From assembly GCA_048772705.1 (NCBI GenBank), contig JBLWGC010000159.1:1-64000 (forward strand): a DNA stretch of 64,000 bases. Reading direction: 5' to 3'. This DNA comes from Leidyana gryllorum EB-2025a. Taxonomy: Eukaryota > Apicomplexa. The notes beneath the pieces were generated by a model. The model saw only the letters and a program-made list of their open reading frames with translations, ran no database searches and was not told where the DNA came from. The number at the start of each line of letters is the position of its first letter. Positions within the stretch are counted from its first letter, which is position 1. The position numbers and the translations under genes are program-made. Positions 55,325-64,000 of this stretch are shown here, one piece after another.

Positions 55325-56470
55325 TCACAGGTAGGTTCGCAGCTCGTCGAGGGAGACGTGAGTGGCGGTCGAGGGTTGATCTTGGATGGCTTTGACCTCA
55401 ACGTTGCTGTCGCTGCTGGAGAACCATTTTGCCATAGTGCGATAGAACCTGCGGCCTGCTCGTTTTACGCGCTGTCGAGAGGACTTATGCATATGGACAG
55501 GTTTTATGAGACGGATAACGACCTCCTCGAGTTGAGAAACTCTTAGAGATAGTAATCTGCCGTTGTCGATCACTTCCTGCAGCTGATGTGACAGTTTCTC
55601 AATGCTGTGTGTGTGCTCTTCAGTACTACTCCCCAGCTGACAGAGGCGGTCTGCGGTCGTCTTGGTGCTCTGGAGATCATGGGCACGCAATACGTGTATC
55701 CAGTTCCATAGGACGTCTATCGTACACTCGTCCATTTTGGAGCAGAACGCCGTGTCCAGCACCTGGTTGTCGGAATACACCAAAACCGCACTGACTGTGC
55801 CTTACCCGCTCCCGTGCCACCAGGTGGCGGTGACGCAGGATGTCATGCACAGTTAGGAAGTGTTGTGTGCGGAAATGATCCCAGTCGCAAACTCGGCGCC
55901 GATCTTGTTCATCTAAATACCATTGAGGGTCGTTCAGAATTCGCCGTTCTGAGCAGTCCGAGCACAATCGACCCCTTTACCACTGTCAAACTCACCGGGA
56001 TCCTCGCCCCATACAAACAGGTAACGAGGCCATTGATGTCTCACAGATATCTTCTGCTCGCAGGAATCGGATGCAGCGAGATAGTCGCTCAGCACGGATC
56101 CGATCCAGGGATGCGAGCAACAAGTGTGAGGCAGACAGATGATAAAGTCCCGATTAAGAAAACGTAAAAGTTGCAGTCTGCGATCCTCTTGAGGAGAGGT
56201 GTCCGGACTGTCCAATTCAATAAATGGGAATCTGATCAGCCATCTATCATTAATTTTATAACACCCCATCTGACTGATATCACAGCCAGTTGCCAAAGCT
56301 AATTCCGCATTATCAGCGGCAGTCAACTGTAAAAATACATAATTATACTGATCTTCTTTCGTTTCCCAATCAAGCTCCAAGAAGGCTTCGATGCTTGAGA
56401 ACTGCCTGACCCGGCGTCCTTCAAACATCTCACGGACGTTGAGTATGGGTATCTCAGTAGTACGAACCAT
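55325..56470 (-). CDS. Head-plus-coil family protein B
   Basis: Three exons (55996-56470, 55806-55948, 55325-55762) with introns of 47 and 43 nt; 351 residues. It begins MVRTTEIPILNVREMFEGRR, like the start of copy D. The head reads YNYVFLQLTAADN, GCYKINDRWLIRFPFIELD, EDRRLQLLRFLNRDFIICLP, WIGSVLSDYLAAS and WPRYLFVWGEDP, then across the intron RRILNDPQWYLDEQDRRRVC and HFRTQHFLTVHDILRHRHL. The tail has a shorter coiled coil (EEHTHSIEKLSHQLQEVIDN, LLSLRVSQLEEVVIRLIKPV), then a basic helix (RQRVKRAGRRFYRTMAKWF) that could bind membrane or nucleic acid. The first intron is at a matching place in the head of copy A, supporting common descent. Confidence 0.72.
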
Positions 56471-56629
56471 TGTCTAGATCTTTTGTCTCGTATAAATTTC
56501 CGAGATAGAAACAGAATTGTTTGTTACCCGTGTGCGCGTGTGTATATCTATAGGTCGTTTCGGGAGACACCATACTCTGCGTTAGTAGTGATCAAGTCAG
56601 AACACAAAAAGACAAAGGCCACCTTGGAA

Positions 56630-57481
56630 CTAATCATAGTGCCAGTGGAATATCATGTTGAAGGGTGAAATGTCCGAGTCTGAACTGGATGATGTAGAGT
56701 AAACATGCAACATCTCCACCAGCATTTTGGAAGCTTCTTTCGACTTGGTTGCGAGACAAAATAGCTGGTCCAAGTCAACTTGAACTTTTGAGAAATGGAA
56801 GTCCTTCATGAAGTCGGCGAGGGCCAATATCAGCTGCATTGTTGTTGTATACATCTGCTCCGTTGCCAAATCCAGGGCAGCGGGATCGTAGGCCAGCTTG
56901 CGGCCACCGGTCACTCGTCGCTCGTCGGAGGCCTGTTTGGTGCTCCCATGATTATCGGTAGAATCGGGGTTGCCTGCAGCGCGCTCTGAGACGTCCGCTC
57001 CATCGATCACTTCCGCATCAGCAGAATTGTCGAGATCTTCATTATCGTCGGATACTTGAGAATCAGGATTCCGATGATCCTCGAAAGAAGATGTCGATGG
57101 GGGAACGTCATCAGAATTCTCCTTCTGTTTAGGATGTGCAGAACTATGGCGACGCCAATGCTTGATCGCCCTTGTACAAGCAGTGTGGGCTTCCTTATAG
57201 TGGGCTTCCACTGTTCCTCTAGCCTGAGCGAGATATTTCATCATTCGGTTGAAGGGGCTTAAGTCCCTTCGTTTTGGATACTTTGTCCCTGCTCGAACTG
57301 CTTCCTCGCTCGCCTTCAGCGCCAGGAACAGCTCTCGGTTGTTGTGATACACATCATGCAGATATGTCCAGACCTTTTGGTTGTGGTGGGGTTTTGTCAG
57401 CTTGGAGGGAGGTAAATATGCCGATTTGAAGTCCGGGGCAATAAGCTGAGGAGGGAGGTGACATCCCTCGAGTCTAACCAT
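56630..57481 (-). CDS. Helical protein with acidic linker, unknown
   Basis: 283 residues from ATG 57481 (the frame continues upstream only to a TTG). Two helical blocks (KPHHNQKVWTYLHDVYHNNR, LFLALKASEEAVRAG, MMKYLAQARGTVEAHYKEAH; and ATEQMYTTTMQLILALADFM with KEASKMLVEMLHVYS) are joined by an acidic Ser/Asp-rich linker. No known domain was identified. It sits inside the cluster of head-plus-coil genes on the same strand but shows no clear copy of the head domain. Confidence 0.55.
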   Translation of the reverse strand: MVRLEGCHLPPQLIAPDFKSAYLPPSKLTKPHHNQKVWTYLHDVYHNNRELFLALKASEEAVRAGTKYPKRRDLSPFNRMMKYLAQARGTVEAHYKEAHTACTRAIKHWRRHSSAHPKQKENSDDVPPSTSSFEDHRNPDSQVSDDNEDLDNSADAEVIDGADVSERAAGNPDSTDNHGSTKQASDERRVTGGRKLAYDPAALDLATEQMYTTTMQLILALADFMKDFHFSKVQVDLDQLFCLATKSKEASKMLVEMLHVYSTSSSSDSDISPFNMIFHWHYD

Positions 57482-57606
57482 CTTGCAGCTGAGTGCATTG
57501 TTCACACAAGTCCGTGTTTGCGAGGAAAAACGTCTCACGACAGTAATAAGACCTGTCAATGGGGGTTCTGGGTCAATGAGATCTCTCGCTATAACGAATC
57601 AAGTGT

Positions 57607-57957
57607 CTATCTAACTATCTCCAACATAAGTCTGACACTCGTCAGACTGCAGATGGCCCCTGGAAGCAGAGCAGGCAGAACCTTGTAGAGCTCCCCGCCC
57701 ATTAGACCCTCTTCAACGCCGTGACGTGAAGTGCGGAAGACGAGCCTCTGGGCCGGCTGGCGAGTACAAACGAAGGCTTTGATGTAGGAATCGATGTGAG
57801 GGACCCGAATAACGGACAAGGGGTAACTTTTCTTGCAATCAAACGGGGAACTTGAAGTATCAAGCTCTTCTCGCGAAGATGTGTGACGGACACTCGTCGT
57901 AATGGAATAATGAACGTCAATACTTCCAACACTGTCGGAGCGATCTCCAATGCTCAT
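57607..57957 (-). CDS. Possible small protein, unknown
   Basis: 116 residues from ATG 57957. Contains KKSYPLSVIRVPHIDSYIKA and a hydrophobic C-terminal stretch (VLPALLPGAICSLTSVRLML). No family or signal is recognised. It could be an exon of a longer gene or a chance frame. Confidence 0.3.
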   Translation of the reverse strand: MSIGDRSDSVGSIDVHYSITTSVRHTSSREELDTSSSPFDCKKSYPLSVIRVPHIDSYIKAFVCTRQPAQRLVFRTSRHGVEEGLMGGELYKVLPALLPGAICSLTSVRLMLEIVR

Positions 57958-58202
57958 CGTCCCCCGAGTGAGGTTTGCATAACAATGCACACCTCGATCA
58001 ATACATCACGACTCGATTACCCATTCAATCGGCGTCTTAGGTACTGAAGGGACTGCCAGCACAGCGACAATAGCGCGTGATTTAGAGTCTGAACATCATC
58101 ATCACCACCATGTCATTTTCTCCCACCAGAGTTGACTTCCGCCTCAACTTGGTGGTACGCTACCGTTCTTCCACAGTACTCGCCACAGTGCTTGCGATAG
58201 AA

Positions 58203-61200
58203 TCACATATCGTCGAAAAGTCTGTCATCACCTTCATCCCTCCGCTCGAATGATGGAACGTCGTTTGGCGATCCATTGCGATTCCCCATTATAGCCTCAT
58301 CACCCAATCGCCTAAGTGCTGCTTGGAGCATCGCAATTTTCACTCTACTGGGATGCTCCATCACAGATTTCATACGCTCCCGGGCCTCCCGCAGTGCCCG
58401 TGCCACTTCATCAGTAAGTTCCGACTCCATTGCCTTCTGGATATTCGTTAAGAAAACTTCTTCATTGCGGACTATCAAGAGGCATCCGAGAGGCATCGAA
58501 GAAGCGTCTGTGGAACGCTCACTGAGGTTCCTCAAGGTATTGCACAGACTCTCGAATTCTTGTCGAAAACTCTCATAAGTCTTCTCAGTGTGAGCCCGGA
58601 GCTTCTGGTCGACCCGTCCGTCAGTTGACTCAGTGTGAGCTTGAAGGATGGTGCCCACACGCTCGTCAGTAGCCTCAGTGTGAGCCTGGAGCTTCTGGTC
58701 GACCCGTCCGTCAGTTGACTCAGTGTGAGCTTGAAGGATGGTGCCCACACGCTCGTCAGTAGCCTCAGTGTGAGCCTGGAGCTTCTGGTCGACCCGTCCG
58801 TCAGTTGACTCAGTGTGAGCCTGGAGCTTCTGATCGACCCGTCCGTCAGTTGACTCAGTGTGAGCTTGAAGGATGGTGCCTACACGCTCGTCAGTAGTCT
58901 CAGTGTGAGCCTGGAGCTTCTGGTCGACCCGTCCGTCAGTTGACTCAGTGTGAGCCTGGAGCTTCTGATCGACCCGTTCGTCAGTGGTCTCAGTGTGAGC
59001 TTGAAGGATGGTGCCCACACGCTCGTCAGTAGTCTCAGTGTGAGCCTGGAGCTTCTGGTCGACCCGTCCGTCAGTTGACTCAGTGTGAGCTTGAAGGATG
59101 GTGCCTACACGCTCGTCAGTAGTCTCAGTGTGAGCCTGGAGCTTCTGGTCGACCCGTCCGTCAGTTGACTCAGTGTGAGCCTGGAGCTTCTGATCGACCC
59201 GTTCGTCAGTGGTCTCAGTGTGAGCTTGAAGGATGGTGCCCACACGCTCGTCAGTTGACTCAGTGTGAGCCTGGAGCTTCTGATCGACCCGTCCGTCAGT
59301 TGACTCAGTGTGAGCTTGAAGGATGGTGCCCACACGCTCGTCAGTAGTCTCAGTGTGAGCCTGGAGCTTCTGGTCGACCCGTCCGTCAGTTGACTCAGTG
59401 TGAGCTTGAAGGATGGTGCCCACATGCTCGTCAGTAGCCTCAGTGTGAGCCTGGAGCTTCTGGTCGACCCGTCCGTCTGTTGACTCAGTGTGAGCCTGGA
59501 GCTTCTGGTCGACCCGTCCGTCTGTTGACTCAGTGTGAGCCTGGAGCTTCTGGTCGACCCGTCCGTCAGTTGACTCAGTGTGAGCCCGGAGCTTCTGATC
59601 GACCCGTCCGTCTGTTGACTCAGTGTGAGCTTGAAGGATGGTGCCCACACGCTCGTCAGTTGACTCAGTGTGAGCCTGGAGCTTCTGATCGACCCGTCCG
59701 TCAGTTGACTCAGTGTGAGCTTGAAGGATGGTGCCCACACGCTCGTCAGTAGTCTCAGTGTGAGCCTGGAGCTTCTGGTCGACCCGTCCGTCAGTTGACT
59801 CAGTGTGAGCTTGAAGGATGGTGCCCACACGCTCGTCAGTAGCCTCAGTGTGAGCCTGGAGCTTCTGGTCGACCCGTCCGTCAGTTGACTCAGTGTGAGC
59901 TTGAAGGATGGTGCCCACACGCTCGTCAGTAGTCTCAGTGTGAGCCTGGAGCTTCTGGTCGACCCGTCCGTCAGTTGACTCAGTGTGAGCTTGAAGGATG
60001 GTGCCCACACGCTCGTCAGTAGCCTCAGTGTGAGCCTGGAGCTTCTGGTCGACCCGTCCGTCAGTTGACTCAGTGTGAGCTTGAAGGATGGTGCCCACAC
60101 GCTCGTCAGTAGTCTCAGTGTGAGCCTGGAGCTTCTGGTCGACCCGTCCGTCAGTAGCCTCAGTGTGAGCCTGGAGCTTCTGGTCGACCCGTCCGTCAGT
60201 TGACTCAGTGTGAGCTTGAAGGATGGTGCCCACACGCTCGTCAGTAGTCTCAGTGTGAGCCTGGAGCTTCTGGTCGACCCGTCCGTCAGTTGACTCAGCG
60301 TGAGCCCGGAGCTTCTGGTCGACCCGTCCGTCAGTGTTCTCAGTGTGAGCTTGAAGGATGGTGCCCACACGCTCGTCAGTAGCCTCAGTGTGAGCCTGGA
60401 GCTTCTGGTCGACCCGTCCGTCTGTTGACTCAGTGTGAGCCTGGAGCTTCTGGTCGACCCGTCCGTCAGTTGACTCAGTGTGAGCTTGAAGGATGGTGCC
60501 TACACGCTCGTCAGTAGTCTCAGTGTGAGCCTGGAGCTTCTGGTCGACCCGTCCGTCAGTTGACTCAGTGTGAGCCTGGAGCTTCTGATCGACCCGTTCG
60601 TCAGTGGTCTCAGTGTGAGCTTGAAGGATGGTGCCCACACGCTCGTCAGTAGTCTCAGTGTGAGCCTGGAGCTTCTGGTCGACCCGTCCGTCAGTTGACT
60701 CAGTGTGAGCTTGAAGGATGGTGCCCACATGCTCGTCAGTAGCCTCAGTGTGAGCCTGGAGCTTCTGGTCGACCCGTCCGTCTGTTGACTCAGTGTGAGC
60801 CTGGAGCTTCTGGTCGACCCGTCCGTCAGTTGACTCAGTGTGAGCTTGAAGGATGGTGCCCACACGCTCGTCAGTAGTCTCAGTGTGAGCCTGGAGCTTC
60901 TGGTCGACCCGTCCGTCAGTTGACTCAGTGTGAGCTTGAAGGATGGTGCCCACACGCTCGTCAGTAGTCTCAGTGTGAGCCTGGAGCTTCTGGTCGACCC
61001 GTCCGTCAGTAGCCTCAGTGTGAGCCTGGAGCTTCTGGTCGACCCGTCCGTCAGTGTTCTCAGTGTGAGCTTGAAGGATGGTGCCCACACGCTCGTCAGT
61101 AGTCTCAGTGTGAGCCTGGAGCTTCTGGTCGACCCGTCCGTCAGTTGACTCAGCGTGAGCCCGGAGCTTCTGGTCGACCCGTCCGTCAGTGTTCTCAGTG

Positions 61201-63431
61201 TGAGCTTGAAGGATGGTGCCCACACGCTCGTCAGTAGTCTCAGAGTGAGCCTGGAGCTTCTGGTCGACCCGTCCGTCAGTGTTCTCAGTGTGAGCTTGAA
61301 GGATGGTGCCCACACGCTCGTCAGTCGTCTCAGTGTGAGCCTGGAGCTTCTGGTCGACCCGTCCGTCAGTTGACTCAGTGTGAGCCTGGAGCTTCTGGTC
61401 GACCCGTCCGTCAGTGTCCTCAGTGTGAGCTTGAAGGATGGTGCCCACACGCTCGTCAGTAGTCTCAGTGTGAGCCTGGAGCTTCTGGTCGACCCGTCCG
61501 TCAGTGGTCTCAGTGTGAGTTTGAAGGATGGTGCCCACACGCTCGTCAGTAGTCTCAGTGTGAGCCTGGAGCTTCTGGTCGACCCGTCCCTCAGTTGACT
61601 CAGTGTGAGCCTGGAGCTTCTGGTCGACCCGCCCGTCAGTGTTCTCAGTGTGAGCTTGAAGGATGGTGCCCACACGCTCGTCAGTAGTCTCAGTGTGAGC
61701 CTGGAGCTTCTGGTCCACCCGTCCGTCAGTTGACTCAGTGTGAGCCTGGAGCTTCTGGTCGACCCGTCCGTCAGTGTTCTCAGTGTGAGCTTGAAGGATG
61801 GTGCCCACACGCTCGTCAGTAGTCTCAGTGTGAGCCTGGAGCTTCTGGTCGACCCGTCCGTCAGTTGACTCAGTGTGAGCTTGAAGGATGGTGCCCACAC
61901 GCTCGTCAGTTGACTCAGTGTGAGCCTGGAGCTTCTGATCGACCCGTTGGAGCTTCTGGTCGACCCGTCCGTCAGTTGACTGAGTGTGAGCTTGAAGGAT
62001 GGTGCCCACACGCTCGTCAGTAGTCTCAGTGTGAGCCTGGAGCTTCTGATCGACCCGTTGGAGCTTCTGGTCGACCCGTCCGTCAGTTGACTCAGTGTGA
62101 GCTTGAAGGATGGTGCCCACACGCTCGTCAGTCGACTCAGTGTGAGCCTGGAGCTTCTGGTCGACCCGTCCGTCAGTTGACTGAGTGTGAGCCCGGAGCT
62201 TGTTGTCCAACATGTGCCCAGCCTTATTGTGAGCTTGGAGGAGGCTGCCTATACGTTCGTCTACGGCATTTATGTGAGCTTTAAGCTTGTCGATCCGCTC
62301 GTCAGCAGACGACCTGTGGATTGCAATGATCGCGTTCAGATGCTCATCATTGATGTCAGTGTGAACTTGTCGGTCACCACAGGCTTGTCTGCATGTTCGA
62401 GAGATTGTCTCGGGCTGAAGCGACAATTGATTGAGTGTACAGTGAATATTATCAACCACGGGCTCTGCGACAGCCTGAGCCTCGTCCTGGTCCTGGAACC
62501 CATTTTCAGGTTGCCTGTTTTCATTGAGTTGGTCAATGTGCGGGAGGATGTCCTTGTCCACCTCTCGTTTATCCCCTATCTGGGCGGAGAAGAGACCATT
62601 CTGGCTCACTGGCTCCGTCTTCACCAGTCCTTGCACCTCCCCGACGGAAGTCCTCGATCGTGCACCAGCGATCTCGGCTGTTCCCTTGCTCAGCCCTTCT
62701 AGCCTGTCAGTGTCGGCATTCACACTGCTGGGCTGTAGTCCAATCATCTCATCGGGCGTCGATTGCGCTTCGATCACGGACCGCTCTATTGAGGGGAGAG
62801 AGCCATTGTACATGGGAAATGAGGTTGACATCCCATTGGGTCGCATTAGTAATCCATCGTCGGCGGAGAGTTCACAGTGCACTTCCGACGAGGACGTTGG
62901 GTCGCTGTCGGACTGTGTAATCATGTTGTTTGTCAGACCACCGCTCGGATTCTCGTCTTGTGTGGTGAGATGAGAAGGCTGCTGGTCATTTTGACTCAGA
63001 CCATTTGGATATAGCCGTATCAGCTCTTCTGACGTGACAAAGTGCCATTTGAAGTACTTTGAGTCCTTGATGGAAAGTCCGTTTTTTGGAGTAGTCTCAG
63101 GGATGATTGGCCACGAATCACTCGCATCGGAGAGGGTGTTCCCGATACCCGCTGCCTCCAACTCGTGGTCTGTATCCACAATCAGTACAGTCCGGGGAAA
63201 GAAGGCTTCCTCCCGAGAAACAAAGTGTCGATCAAGGTATTCGCGTAGTACGTCACATCCTCGTGAGACAGCAGTCCTCAGACTCATCAATGGTACTCCA
63301 CCGTCCTCCAGAAACTGAAGCCGGGCTTCGTTATCTCCTTGAACTGTTCTTATCCGTCTAAGGGCTTGGTTTTGCATTATCGCCCCGTCCGTCACGCCGT
63401 GCAGCACGCCTATCTCATATGGACGGACCAT
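58203..63431 (-). CDS. Head-plus-repeat family protein D, giant 15-residue-repeat stalk
   Basis: 1,742 residues in one exon. The start MVRPYEIGVLHGVTDGA matches the start of copy B. The head then skips the first half found in A and B and resumes at NEARLQFLEDGGVPLMSL, CDVLREYLDRHF and FPRTVLIVDTD, with KYFKWHFVTSEELIRLYPNG matching the distal HF element. A Ser/Asp/Asn-rich linker (~160-370) and diverged repeats (DERIDKLKAHINAVDERIGS) lead into about 80 near-identical 15-residue repeats of the type LQAHTESTDGRVDQK (~410-1614). The C-terminus is a helical cap (EFESLCNTLRNLSERS, EVARALREARERMKSVMEHP). There is no signal peptide or membrane segment. An upstream exon supplying the missing head half was looked for and not found. 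The likely role is a long rigid rod or scaffold; this is inferred from architecture. Confidence 0.75.
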   Translation of the reverse strand: MVRPYEIGVLHGVTDGAIMQNQALRRIRTVQGDNEARLQFLEDGGVPLMSLRTAVSRGCDVLREYLDRHFVSREEAFFPRTVLIVDTDHELEAAGIGNTLSDASDSWPIIPETTPKNGLSIKDSKYFKWHFVTSEELIRLYPNGLSQNDQQPSHLTTQDENPSGGLTNNMITQSDSDPTSSSEVHCELSADDGLLMRPNGMSTSFPMYNGSLPSIERSVIEAQSTPDEMIGLQPSSVNADTDRLEGLSKGTAEIAGARSRTSVGEVQGLVKTEPVSQNGLFSAQIGDKREVDKDILPHIDQLNENRQPENGFQDQDEAQAVAEPVVDNIHCTLNQLSLQPETISRTCRQACGDRQVHTDINDEHLNAIIAIHRSSADERIDKLKAHINAVDERIGSLLQAHNKAGHMLDNKLRAHTQSTDGRVDQKLQAHTESTDERVGTILQAHTESTDGRVDQKLQRVDQKLQAHTETTDERVGTILQAHTQSTDGRVDQKLQRVDQKLQAHTESTDERVGTILQAHTESTDGRVDQKLQAHTETTDERVGTILQAHTENTDGRVDQKLQAHTESTDGRVDQKLQAHTETTDERVGTILQAHTENTDGRVDQKLQAHTESTEGRVDQKLQAHTETTDERVGTILQTHTETTDGRVDQKLQAHTETTDERVGTILQAHTEDTDGRVDQKLQAHTESTDGRVDQKLQAHTETTDERVGTILQAHTENTDGRVDQKLQAHSETTDERVGTILQAHTENTDGRVDQKLRAHAESTDGRVDQKLQAHTETTDERVGTILQAHTENTDGRVDQKLQAHTEATDGRVDQKLQAHTETTDERVGTILQAHTESTDGRVDQKLQAHTETTDERVGTILQAHTESTDGRVDQKLQAHTESTDGRVDQKLQAHTEATDEHVGTILQAHTESTDGRVDQKLQAHTETTDERVGTILQAHTETTDERVDQKLQAHTESTDGRVDQKLQAHTETTDERVGTILQAHTESTDGRVDQKLQAHTESTDGRVDQKLQAHTEATDERVGTILQAHTENTDGRVDQKLRAHAESTDGRVDQKLQAHTETTDERVGTILQAHTESTDGRVDQKLQAHTEATDGRVDQKLQAHTETTDERVGTILQAHTESTDGRVDQKLQAHTEATDERVGTILQAHTESTDGRVDQKLQAHTETTDERVGTILQAHTESTDGRVDQKLQAHTEATDERVGTILQAHTESTDGRVDQKLQAHTETTDERVGTILQAHTESTDGRVDQKLQAHTESTDERVGTILQAHTESTDGRVDQKLRAHTESTDGRVDQKLQAHTESTDGRVDQKLQAHTESTDGRVDQKLQAHTEATDEHVGTILQAHTESTDGRVDQKLQAHTETTDERVGTILQAHTESTDGRVDQKLQAHTESTDERVGTILQAHTETTDERVDQKLQAHTESTDGRVDQKLQAHTETTDERVGTILQAHTESTDGRVDQKLQAHTETTDERVGTILQAHTETTDERVDQKLQAHTESTDGRVDQKLQAHTETTDERVGTILQAHTESTDGRVDQKLQAHTESTDGRVDQKLQAHTEATDERVGTILQAHTESTDGRVDQKLQAHTEATDERVGTILQAHTESTDGRVDQKLRAHTEKTYESFRQEFESLCNTLRNLSERSTDASSMPLGCLLIVRNEEVFLTNIQKAMESELTDEVARALREARERMKSVMEHPSRVKIAMLQAALRRLGDEAIMGNRNGSPNDVPSFERRDEGDDRLFDDM
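58588..62205 (-). repeat. 45-bp coding minisatellite, about 80 copies
   Basis: Tandem 45-bp units inside the stalk of the giant family gene; on the minus strand each encodes 15 residues. Two main types, ending VDQK (with DGR) and VGTI (with DER), alternate often, giving 90-bp higher-order units interrupted by runs of the first type. Position 7 of the unit varies among Ser, Thr, Asn and Ala while Leu1, Thr5, Thr8 and Val12 hardly change. Two units near 61,950 and 62,055 carry an extra 21 bp (LQRVDQK). The N-terminal-side copies are the most diverged. Confidence 0.95.
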
Positions 63432-64000
63432 TGTGATGGGGGGTGTTCAAATGTATATCGCTTAGATGTCCGATACTTTTTGACTTTCCCTTCAGGGTGA
63501 CCCCCGGGGTCTCTAGGGTTGAGGGGATGTGGAGTGCCGCTTCGGCTCAACACACATTTATCCCTCGAGGAATACATTCTAACACGGGCGACAGATCTGG
63601 TGTACTTATGTACCCACAAACACTGACGGATCTGCAAGCGGAGCGGCAGACATGGGGATCACGAAAAAAGAGCGCGTCTTGGCTATAGAGGCCCAACGTC
63701 AGTGCATCTCCCCCACCACGTCTCGCTCCCAAGCTTTGTCCAGGGGCGGCCGACAACACATCTCGTCTCTCATCCTCCCAGAGAACTCCTCCCCCTCCGG
63801 ACGGACGGACGGACTGACTGGCATACACGCTGCAGAAAGAGATCCACAGTTCCGAGTCGCTCAGGTCCAACCCCAGCCAGATCCGCTCATATTCGCTCAA
63901 AGCACCGCCCAGTTGATCAACTCACGTGTCCAAGCTCTCTCACAGTGGGCCACACGGAAAGCGAGCCCACATTTCGAAGAAGTTGACACTCCAATTTCCA
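63432..64000. other. Window edge, no gene assigned
   Basis: 569 bases upstream of the giant repeat gene. A minus-strand frame (about 63547-63900) includes SEYERIWLGLDLSDSELW, which is helix-like and might belong to a gene running in from beyond the window. It opens with a TTG and has no ATG. A short GGAC repeat lies near 63798-63813. Nothing else is supported. Confidence 0.4.

Noticed and set aside
59105-62122. Long open frames in other registers over the repeat array (421 and 540 residues on the minus strand, several on the plus strand)
   Set aside because: A 45-bp unit is divisible by three, so any stop-free register of the unit stays open through the array. Only the 58203-63431 frame continues into non-repeat coding sequence on both sides.
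58588-62205. CRISPR-like regular repeat array
   Set aside because: There are no unique spacers; the units are contiguous 45-bp coding repeats inside one gene of a eukaryotic genome.

Overview
The window is nuclear DNA of a protist with a very compact genome. Genes sit on both strands, commonly 15-150 nt apart, and are cut by very short GT-AG introns, mostly 29-60 nt. GC content is near 50%. The best taxonomic marker is a secreted Cys-repeat protein of the oocyst wall protein (COWP) type at 15.0-16.5 kb, a family characteristic of apicomplexan parasites. Together with a BT1-family transporter, an apicomplexan-style lysophospholipase-like hydrolase and the balanced base composition, it suggests an apicomplexan, most plausibly a gregarine or relative. 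This placement is inferred, not proven. I found no rRNA operon, convincing tRNA, CRISPR array or bacterial operon.

Layout. 0.3-4.3 kb: a degenerate Hsp70-like protein and a WBP4/FBP21-type splicing factor. 4.5-10.5 kb: L-asparaginase and a CDKAL1-type tRNA methylthiotransferase on the minus strand, then cytosolic Hsp90 on the plus strand. 10.5-17.2 kb (minus): small membrane and secreted proteins, a SAPS-domain PP6 regulatory subunit, the oocyst-wall-like protein and a Cys-rich membrane protein. 17.3-20.4 kb (plus): glutaredoxin, BT1 transporter and two small genes. 20.6-24.8 kb (minus): an alpha/beta hydrolase and a long-chain acyl-CoA synthetase with a possible myristoylation site. 24.8-27.1 kb (plus): three lineage-specific genes, two with signal peptides. 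27.5-34.2 kb (minus): a bacterial-type CoA-acylating aldehyde dehydrogenase, DNAJC17-like and CWC27-like spliceosome proteins, and two tandem gag-like genes. 34.5-46.9 kb (minus): a ~2,740-residue bridge-like lipid-transfer protein, acetyl-CoA synthetase only 3 nt upstream of it, a small ORF, a COPI-associated-type membrane protein and a disordered protein. 47-49.7 kb is gene-poor.

49.7-63.4 kb (minus) is the most unusual part. It holds four related genes, each with a novel ~200-residue head domain joined to a different coiled-coil tail. They are interspersed with a zinc alcohol dehydrogenase that carries two frameshifts and with unrecognised genes. The largest family member (1,742 aa) has about 80 tandem copies of a 15-residue repeat. 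Its invariant Leu/Thr/Thr/Val positions are spaced 4-3-4-4, which is the pattern expected of a right-handed (pentadecad) coiled-coil stalk. I see no described family that matches this head plus tail architecture.

How the genes connect: acetyl-CoA synthetase, the CoA-acylating aldehyde dehydrogenase and the alcohol dehydrogenase could together link acetate, acetyl-CoA, acetaldehyde and ethanol. WBP4-, DNAJC17- and CWC27-like proteins are all spliceosome-associated, which suits an intron-rich genome. The acyl-CoA synthetase, hydrolase and bridge-like protein all concern lipid handling. Where an open frame extended upstream only through TTG or GTG codons, I placed the start at the first in-frame ATG or joined exons by hand at GT-AG sites; those joins are predictions.
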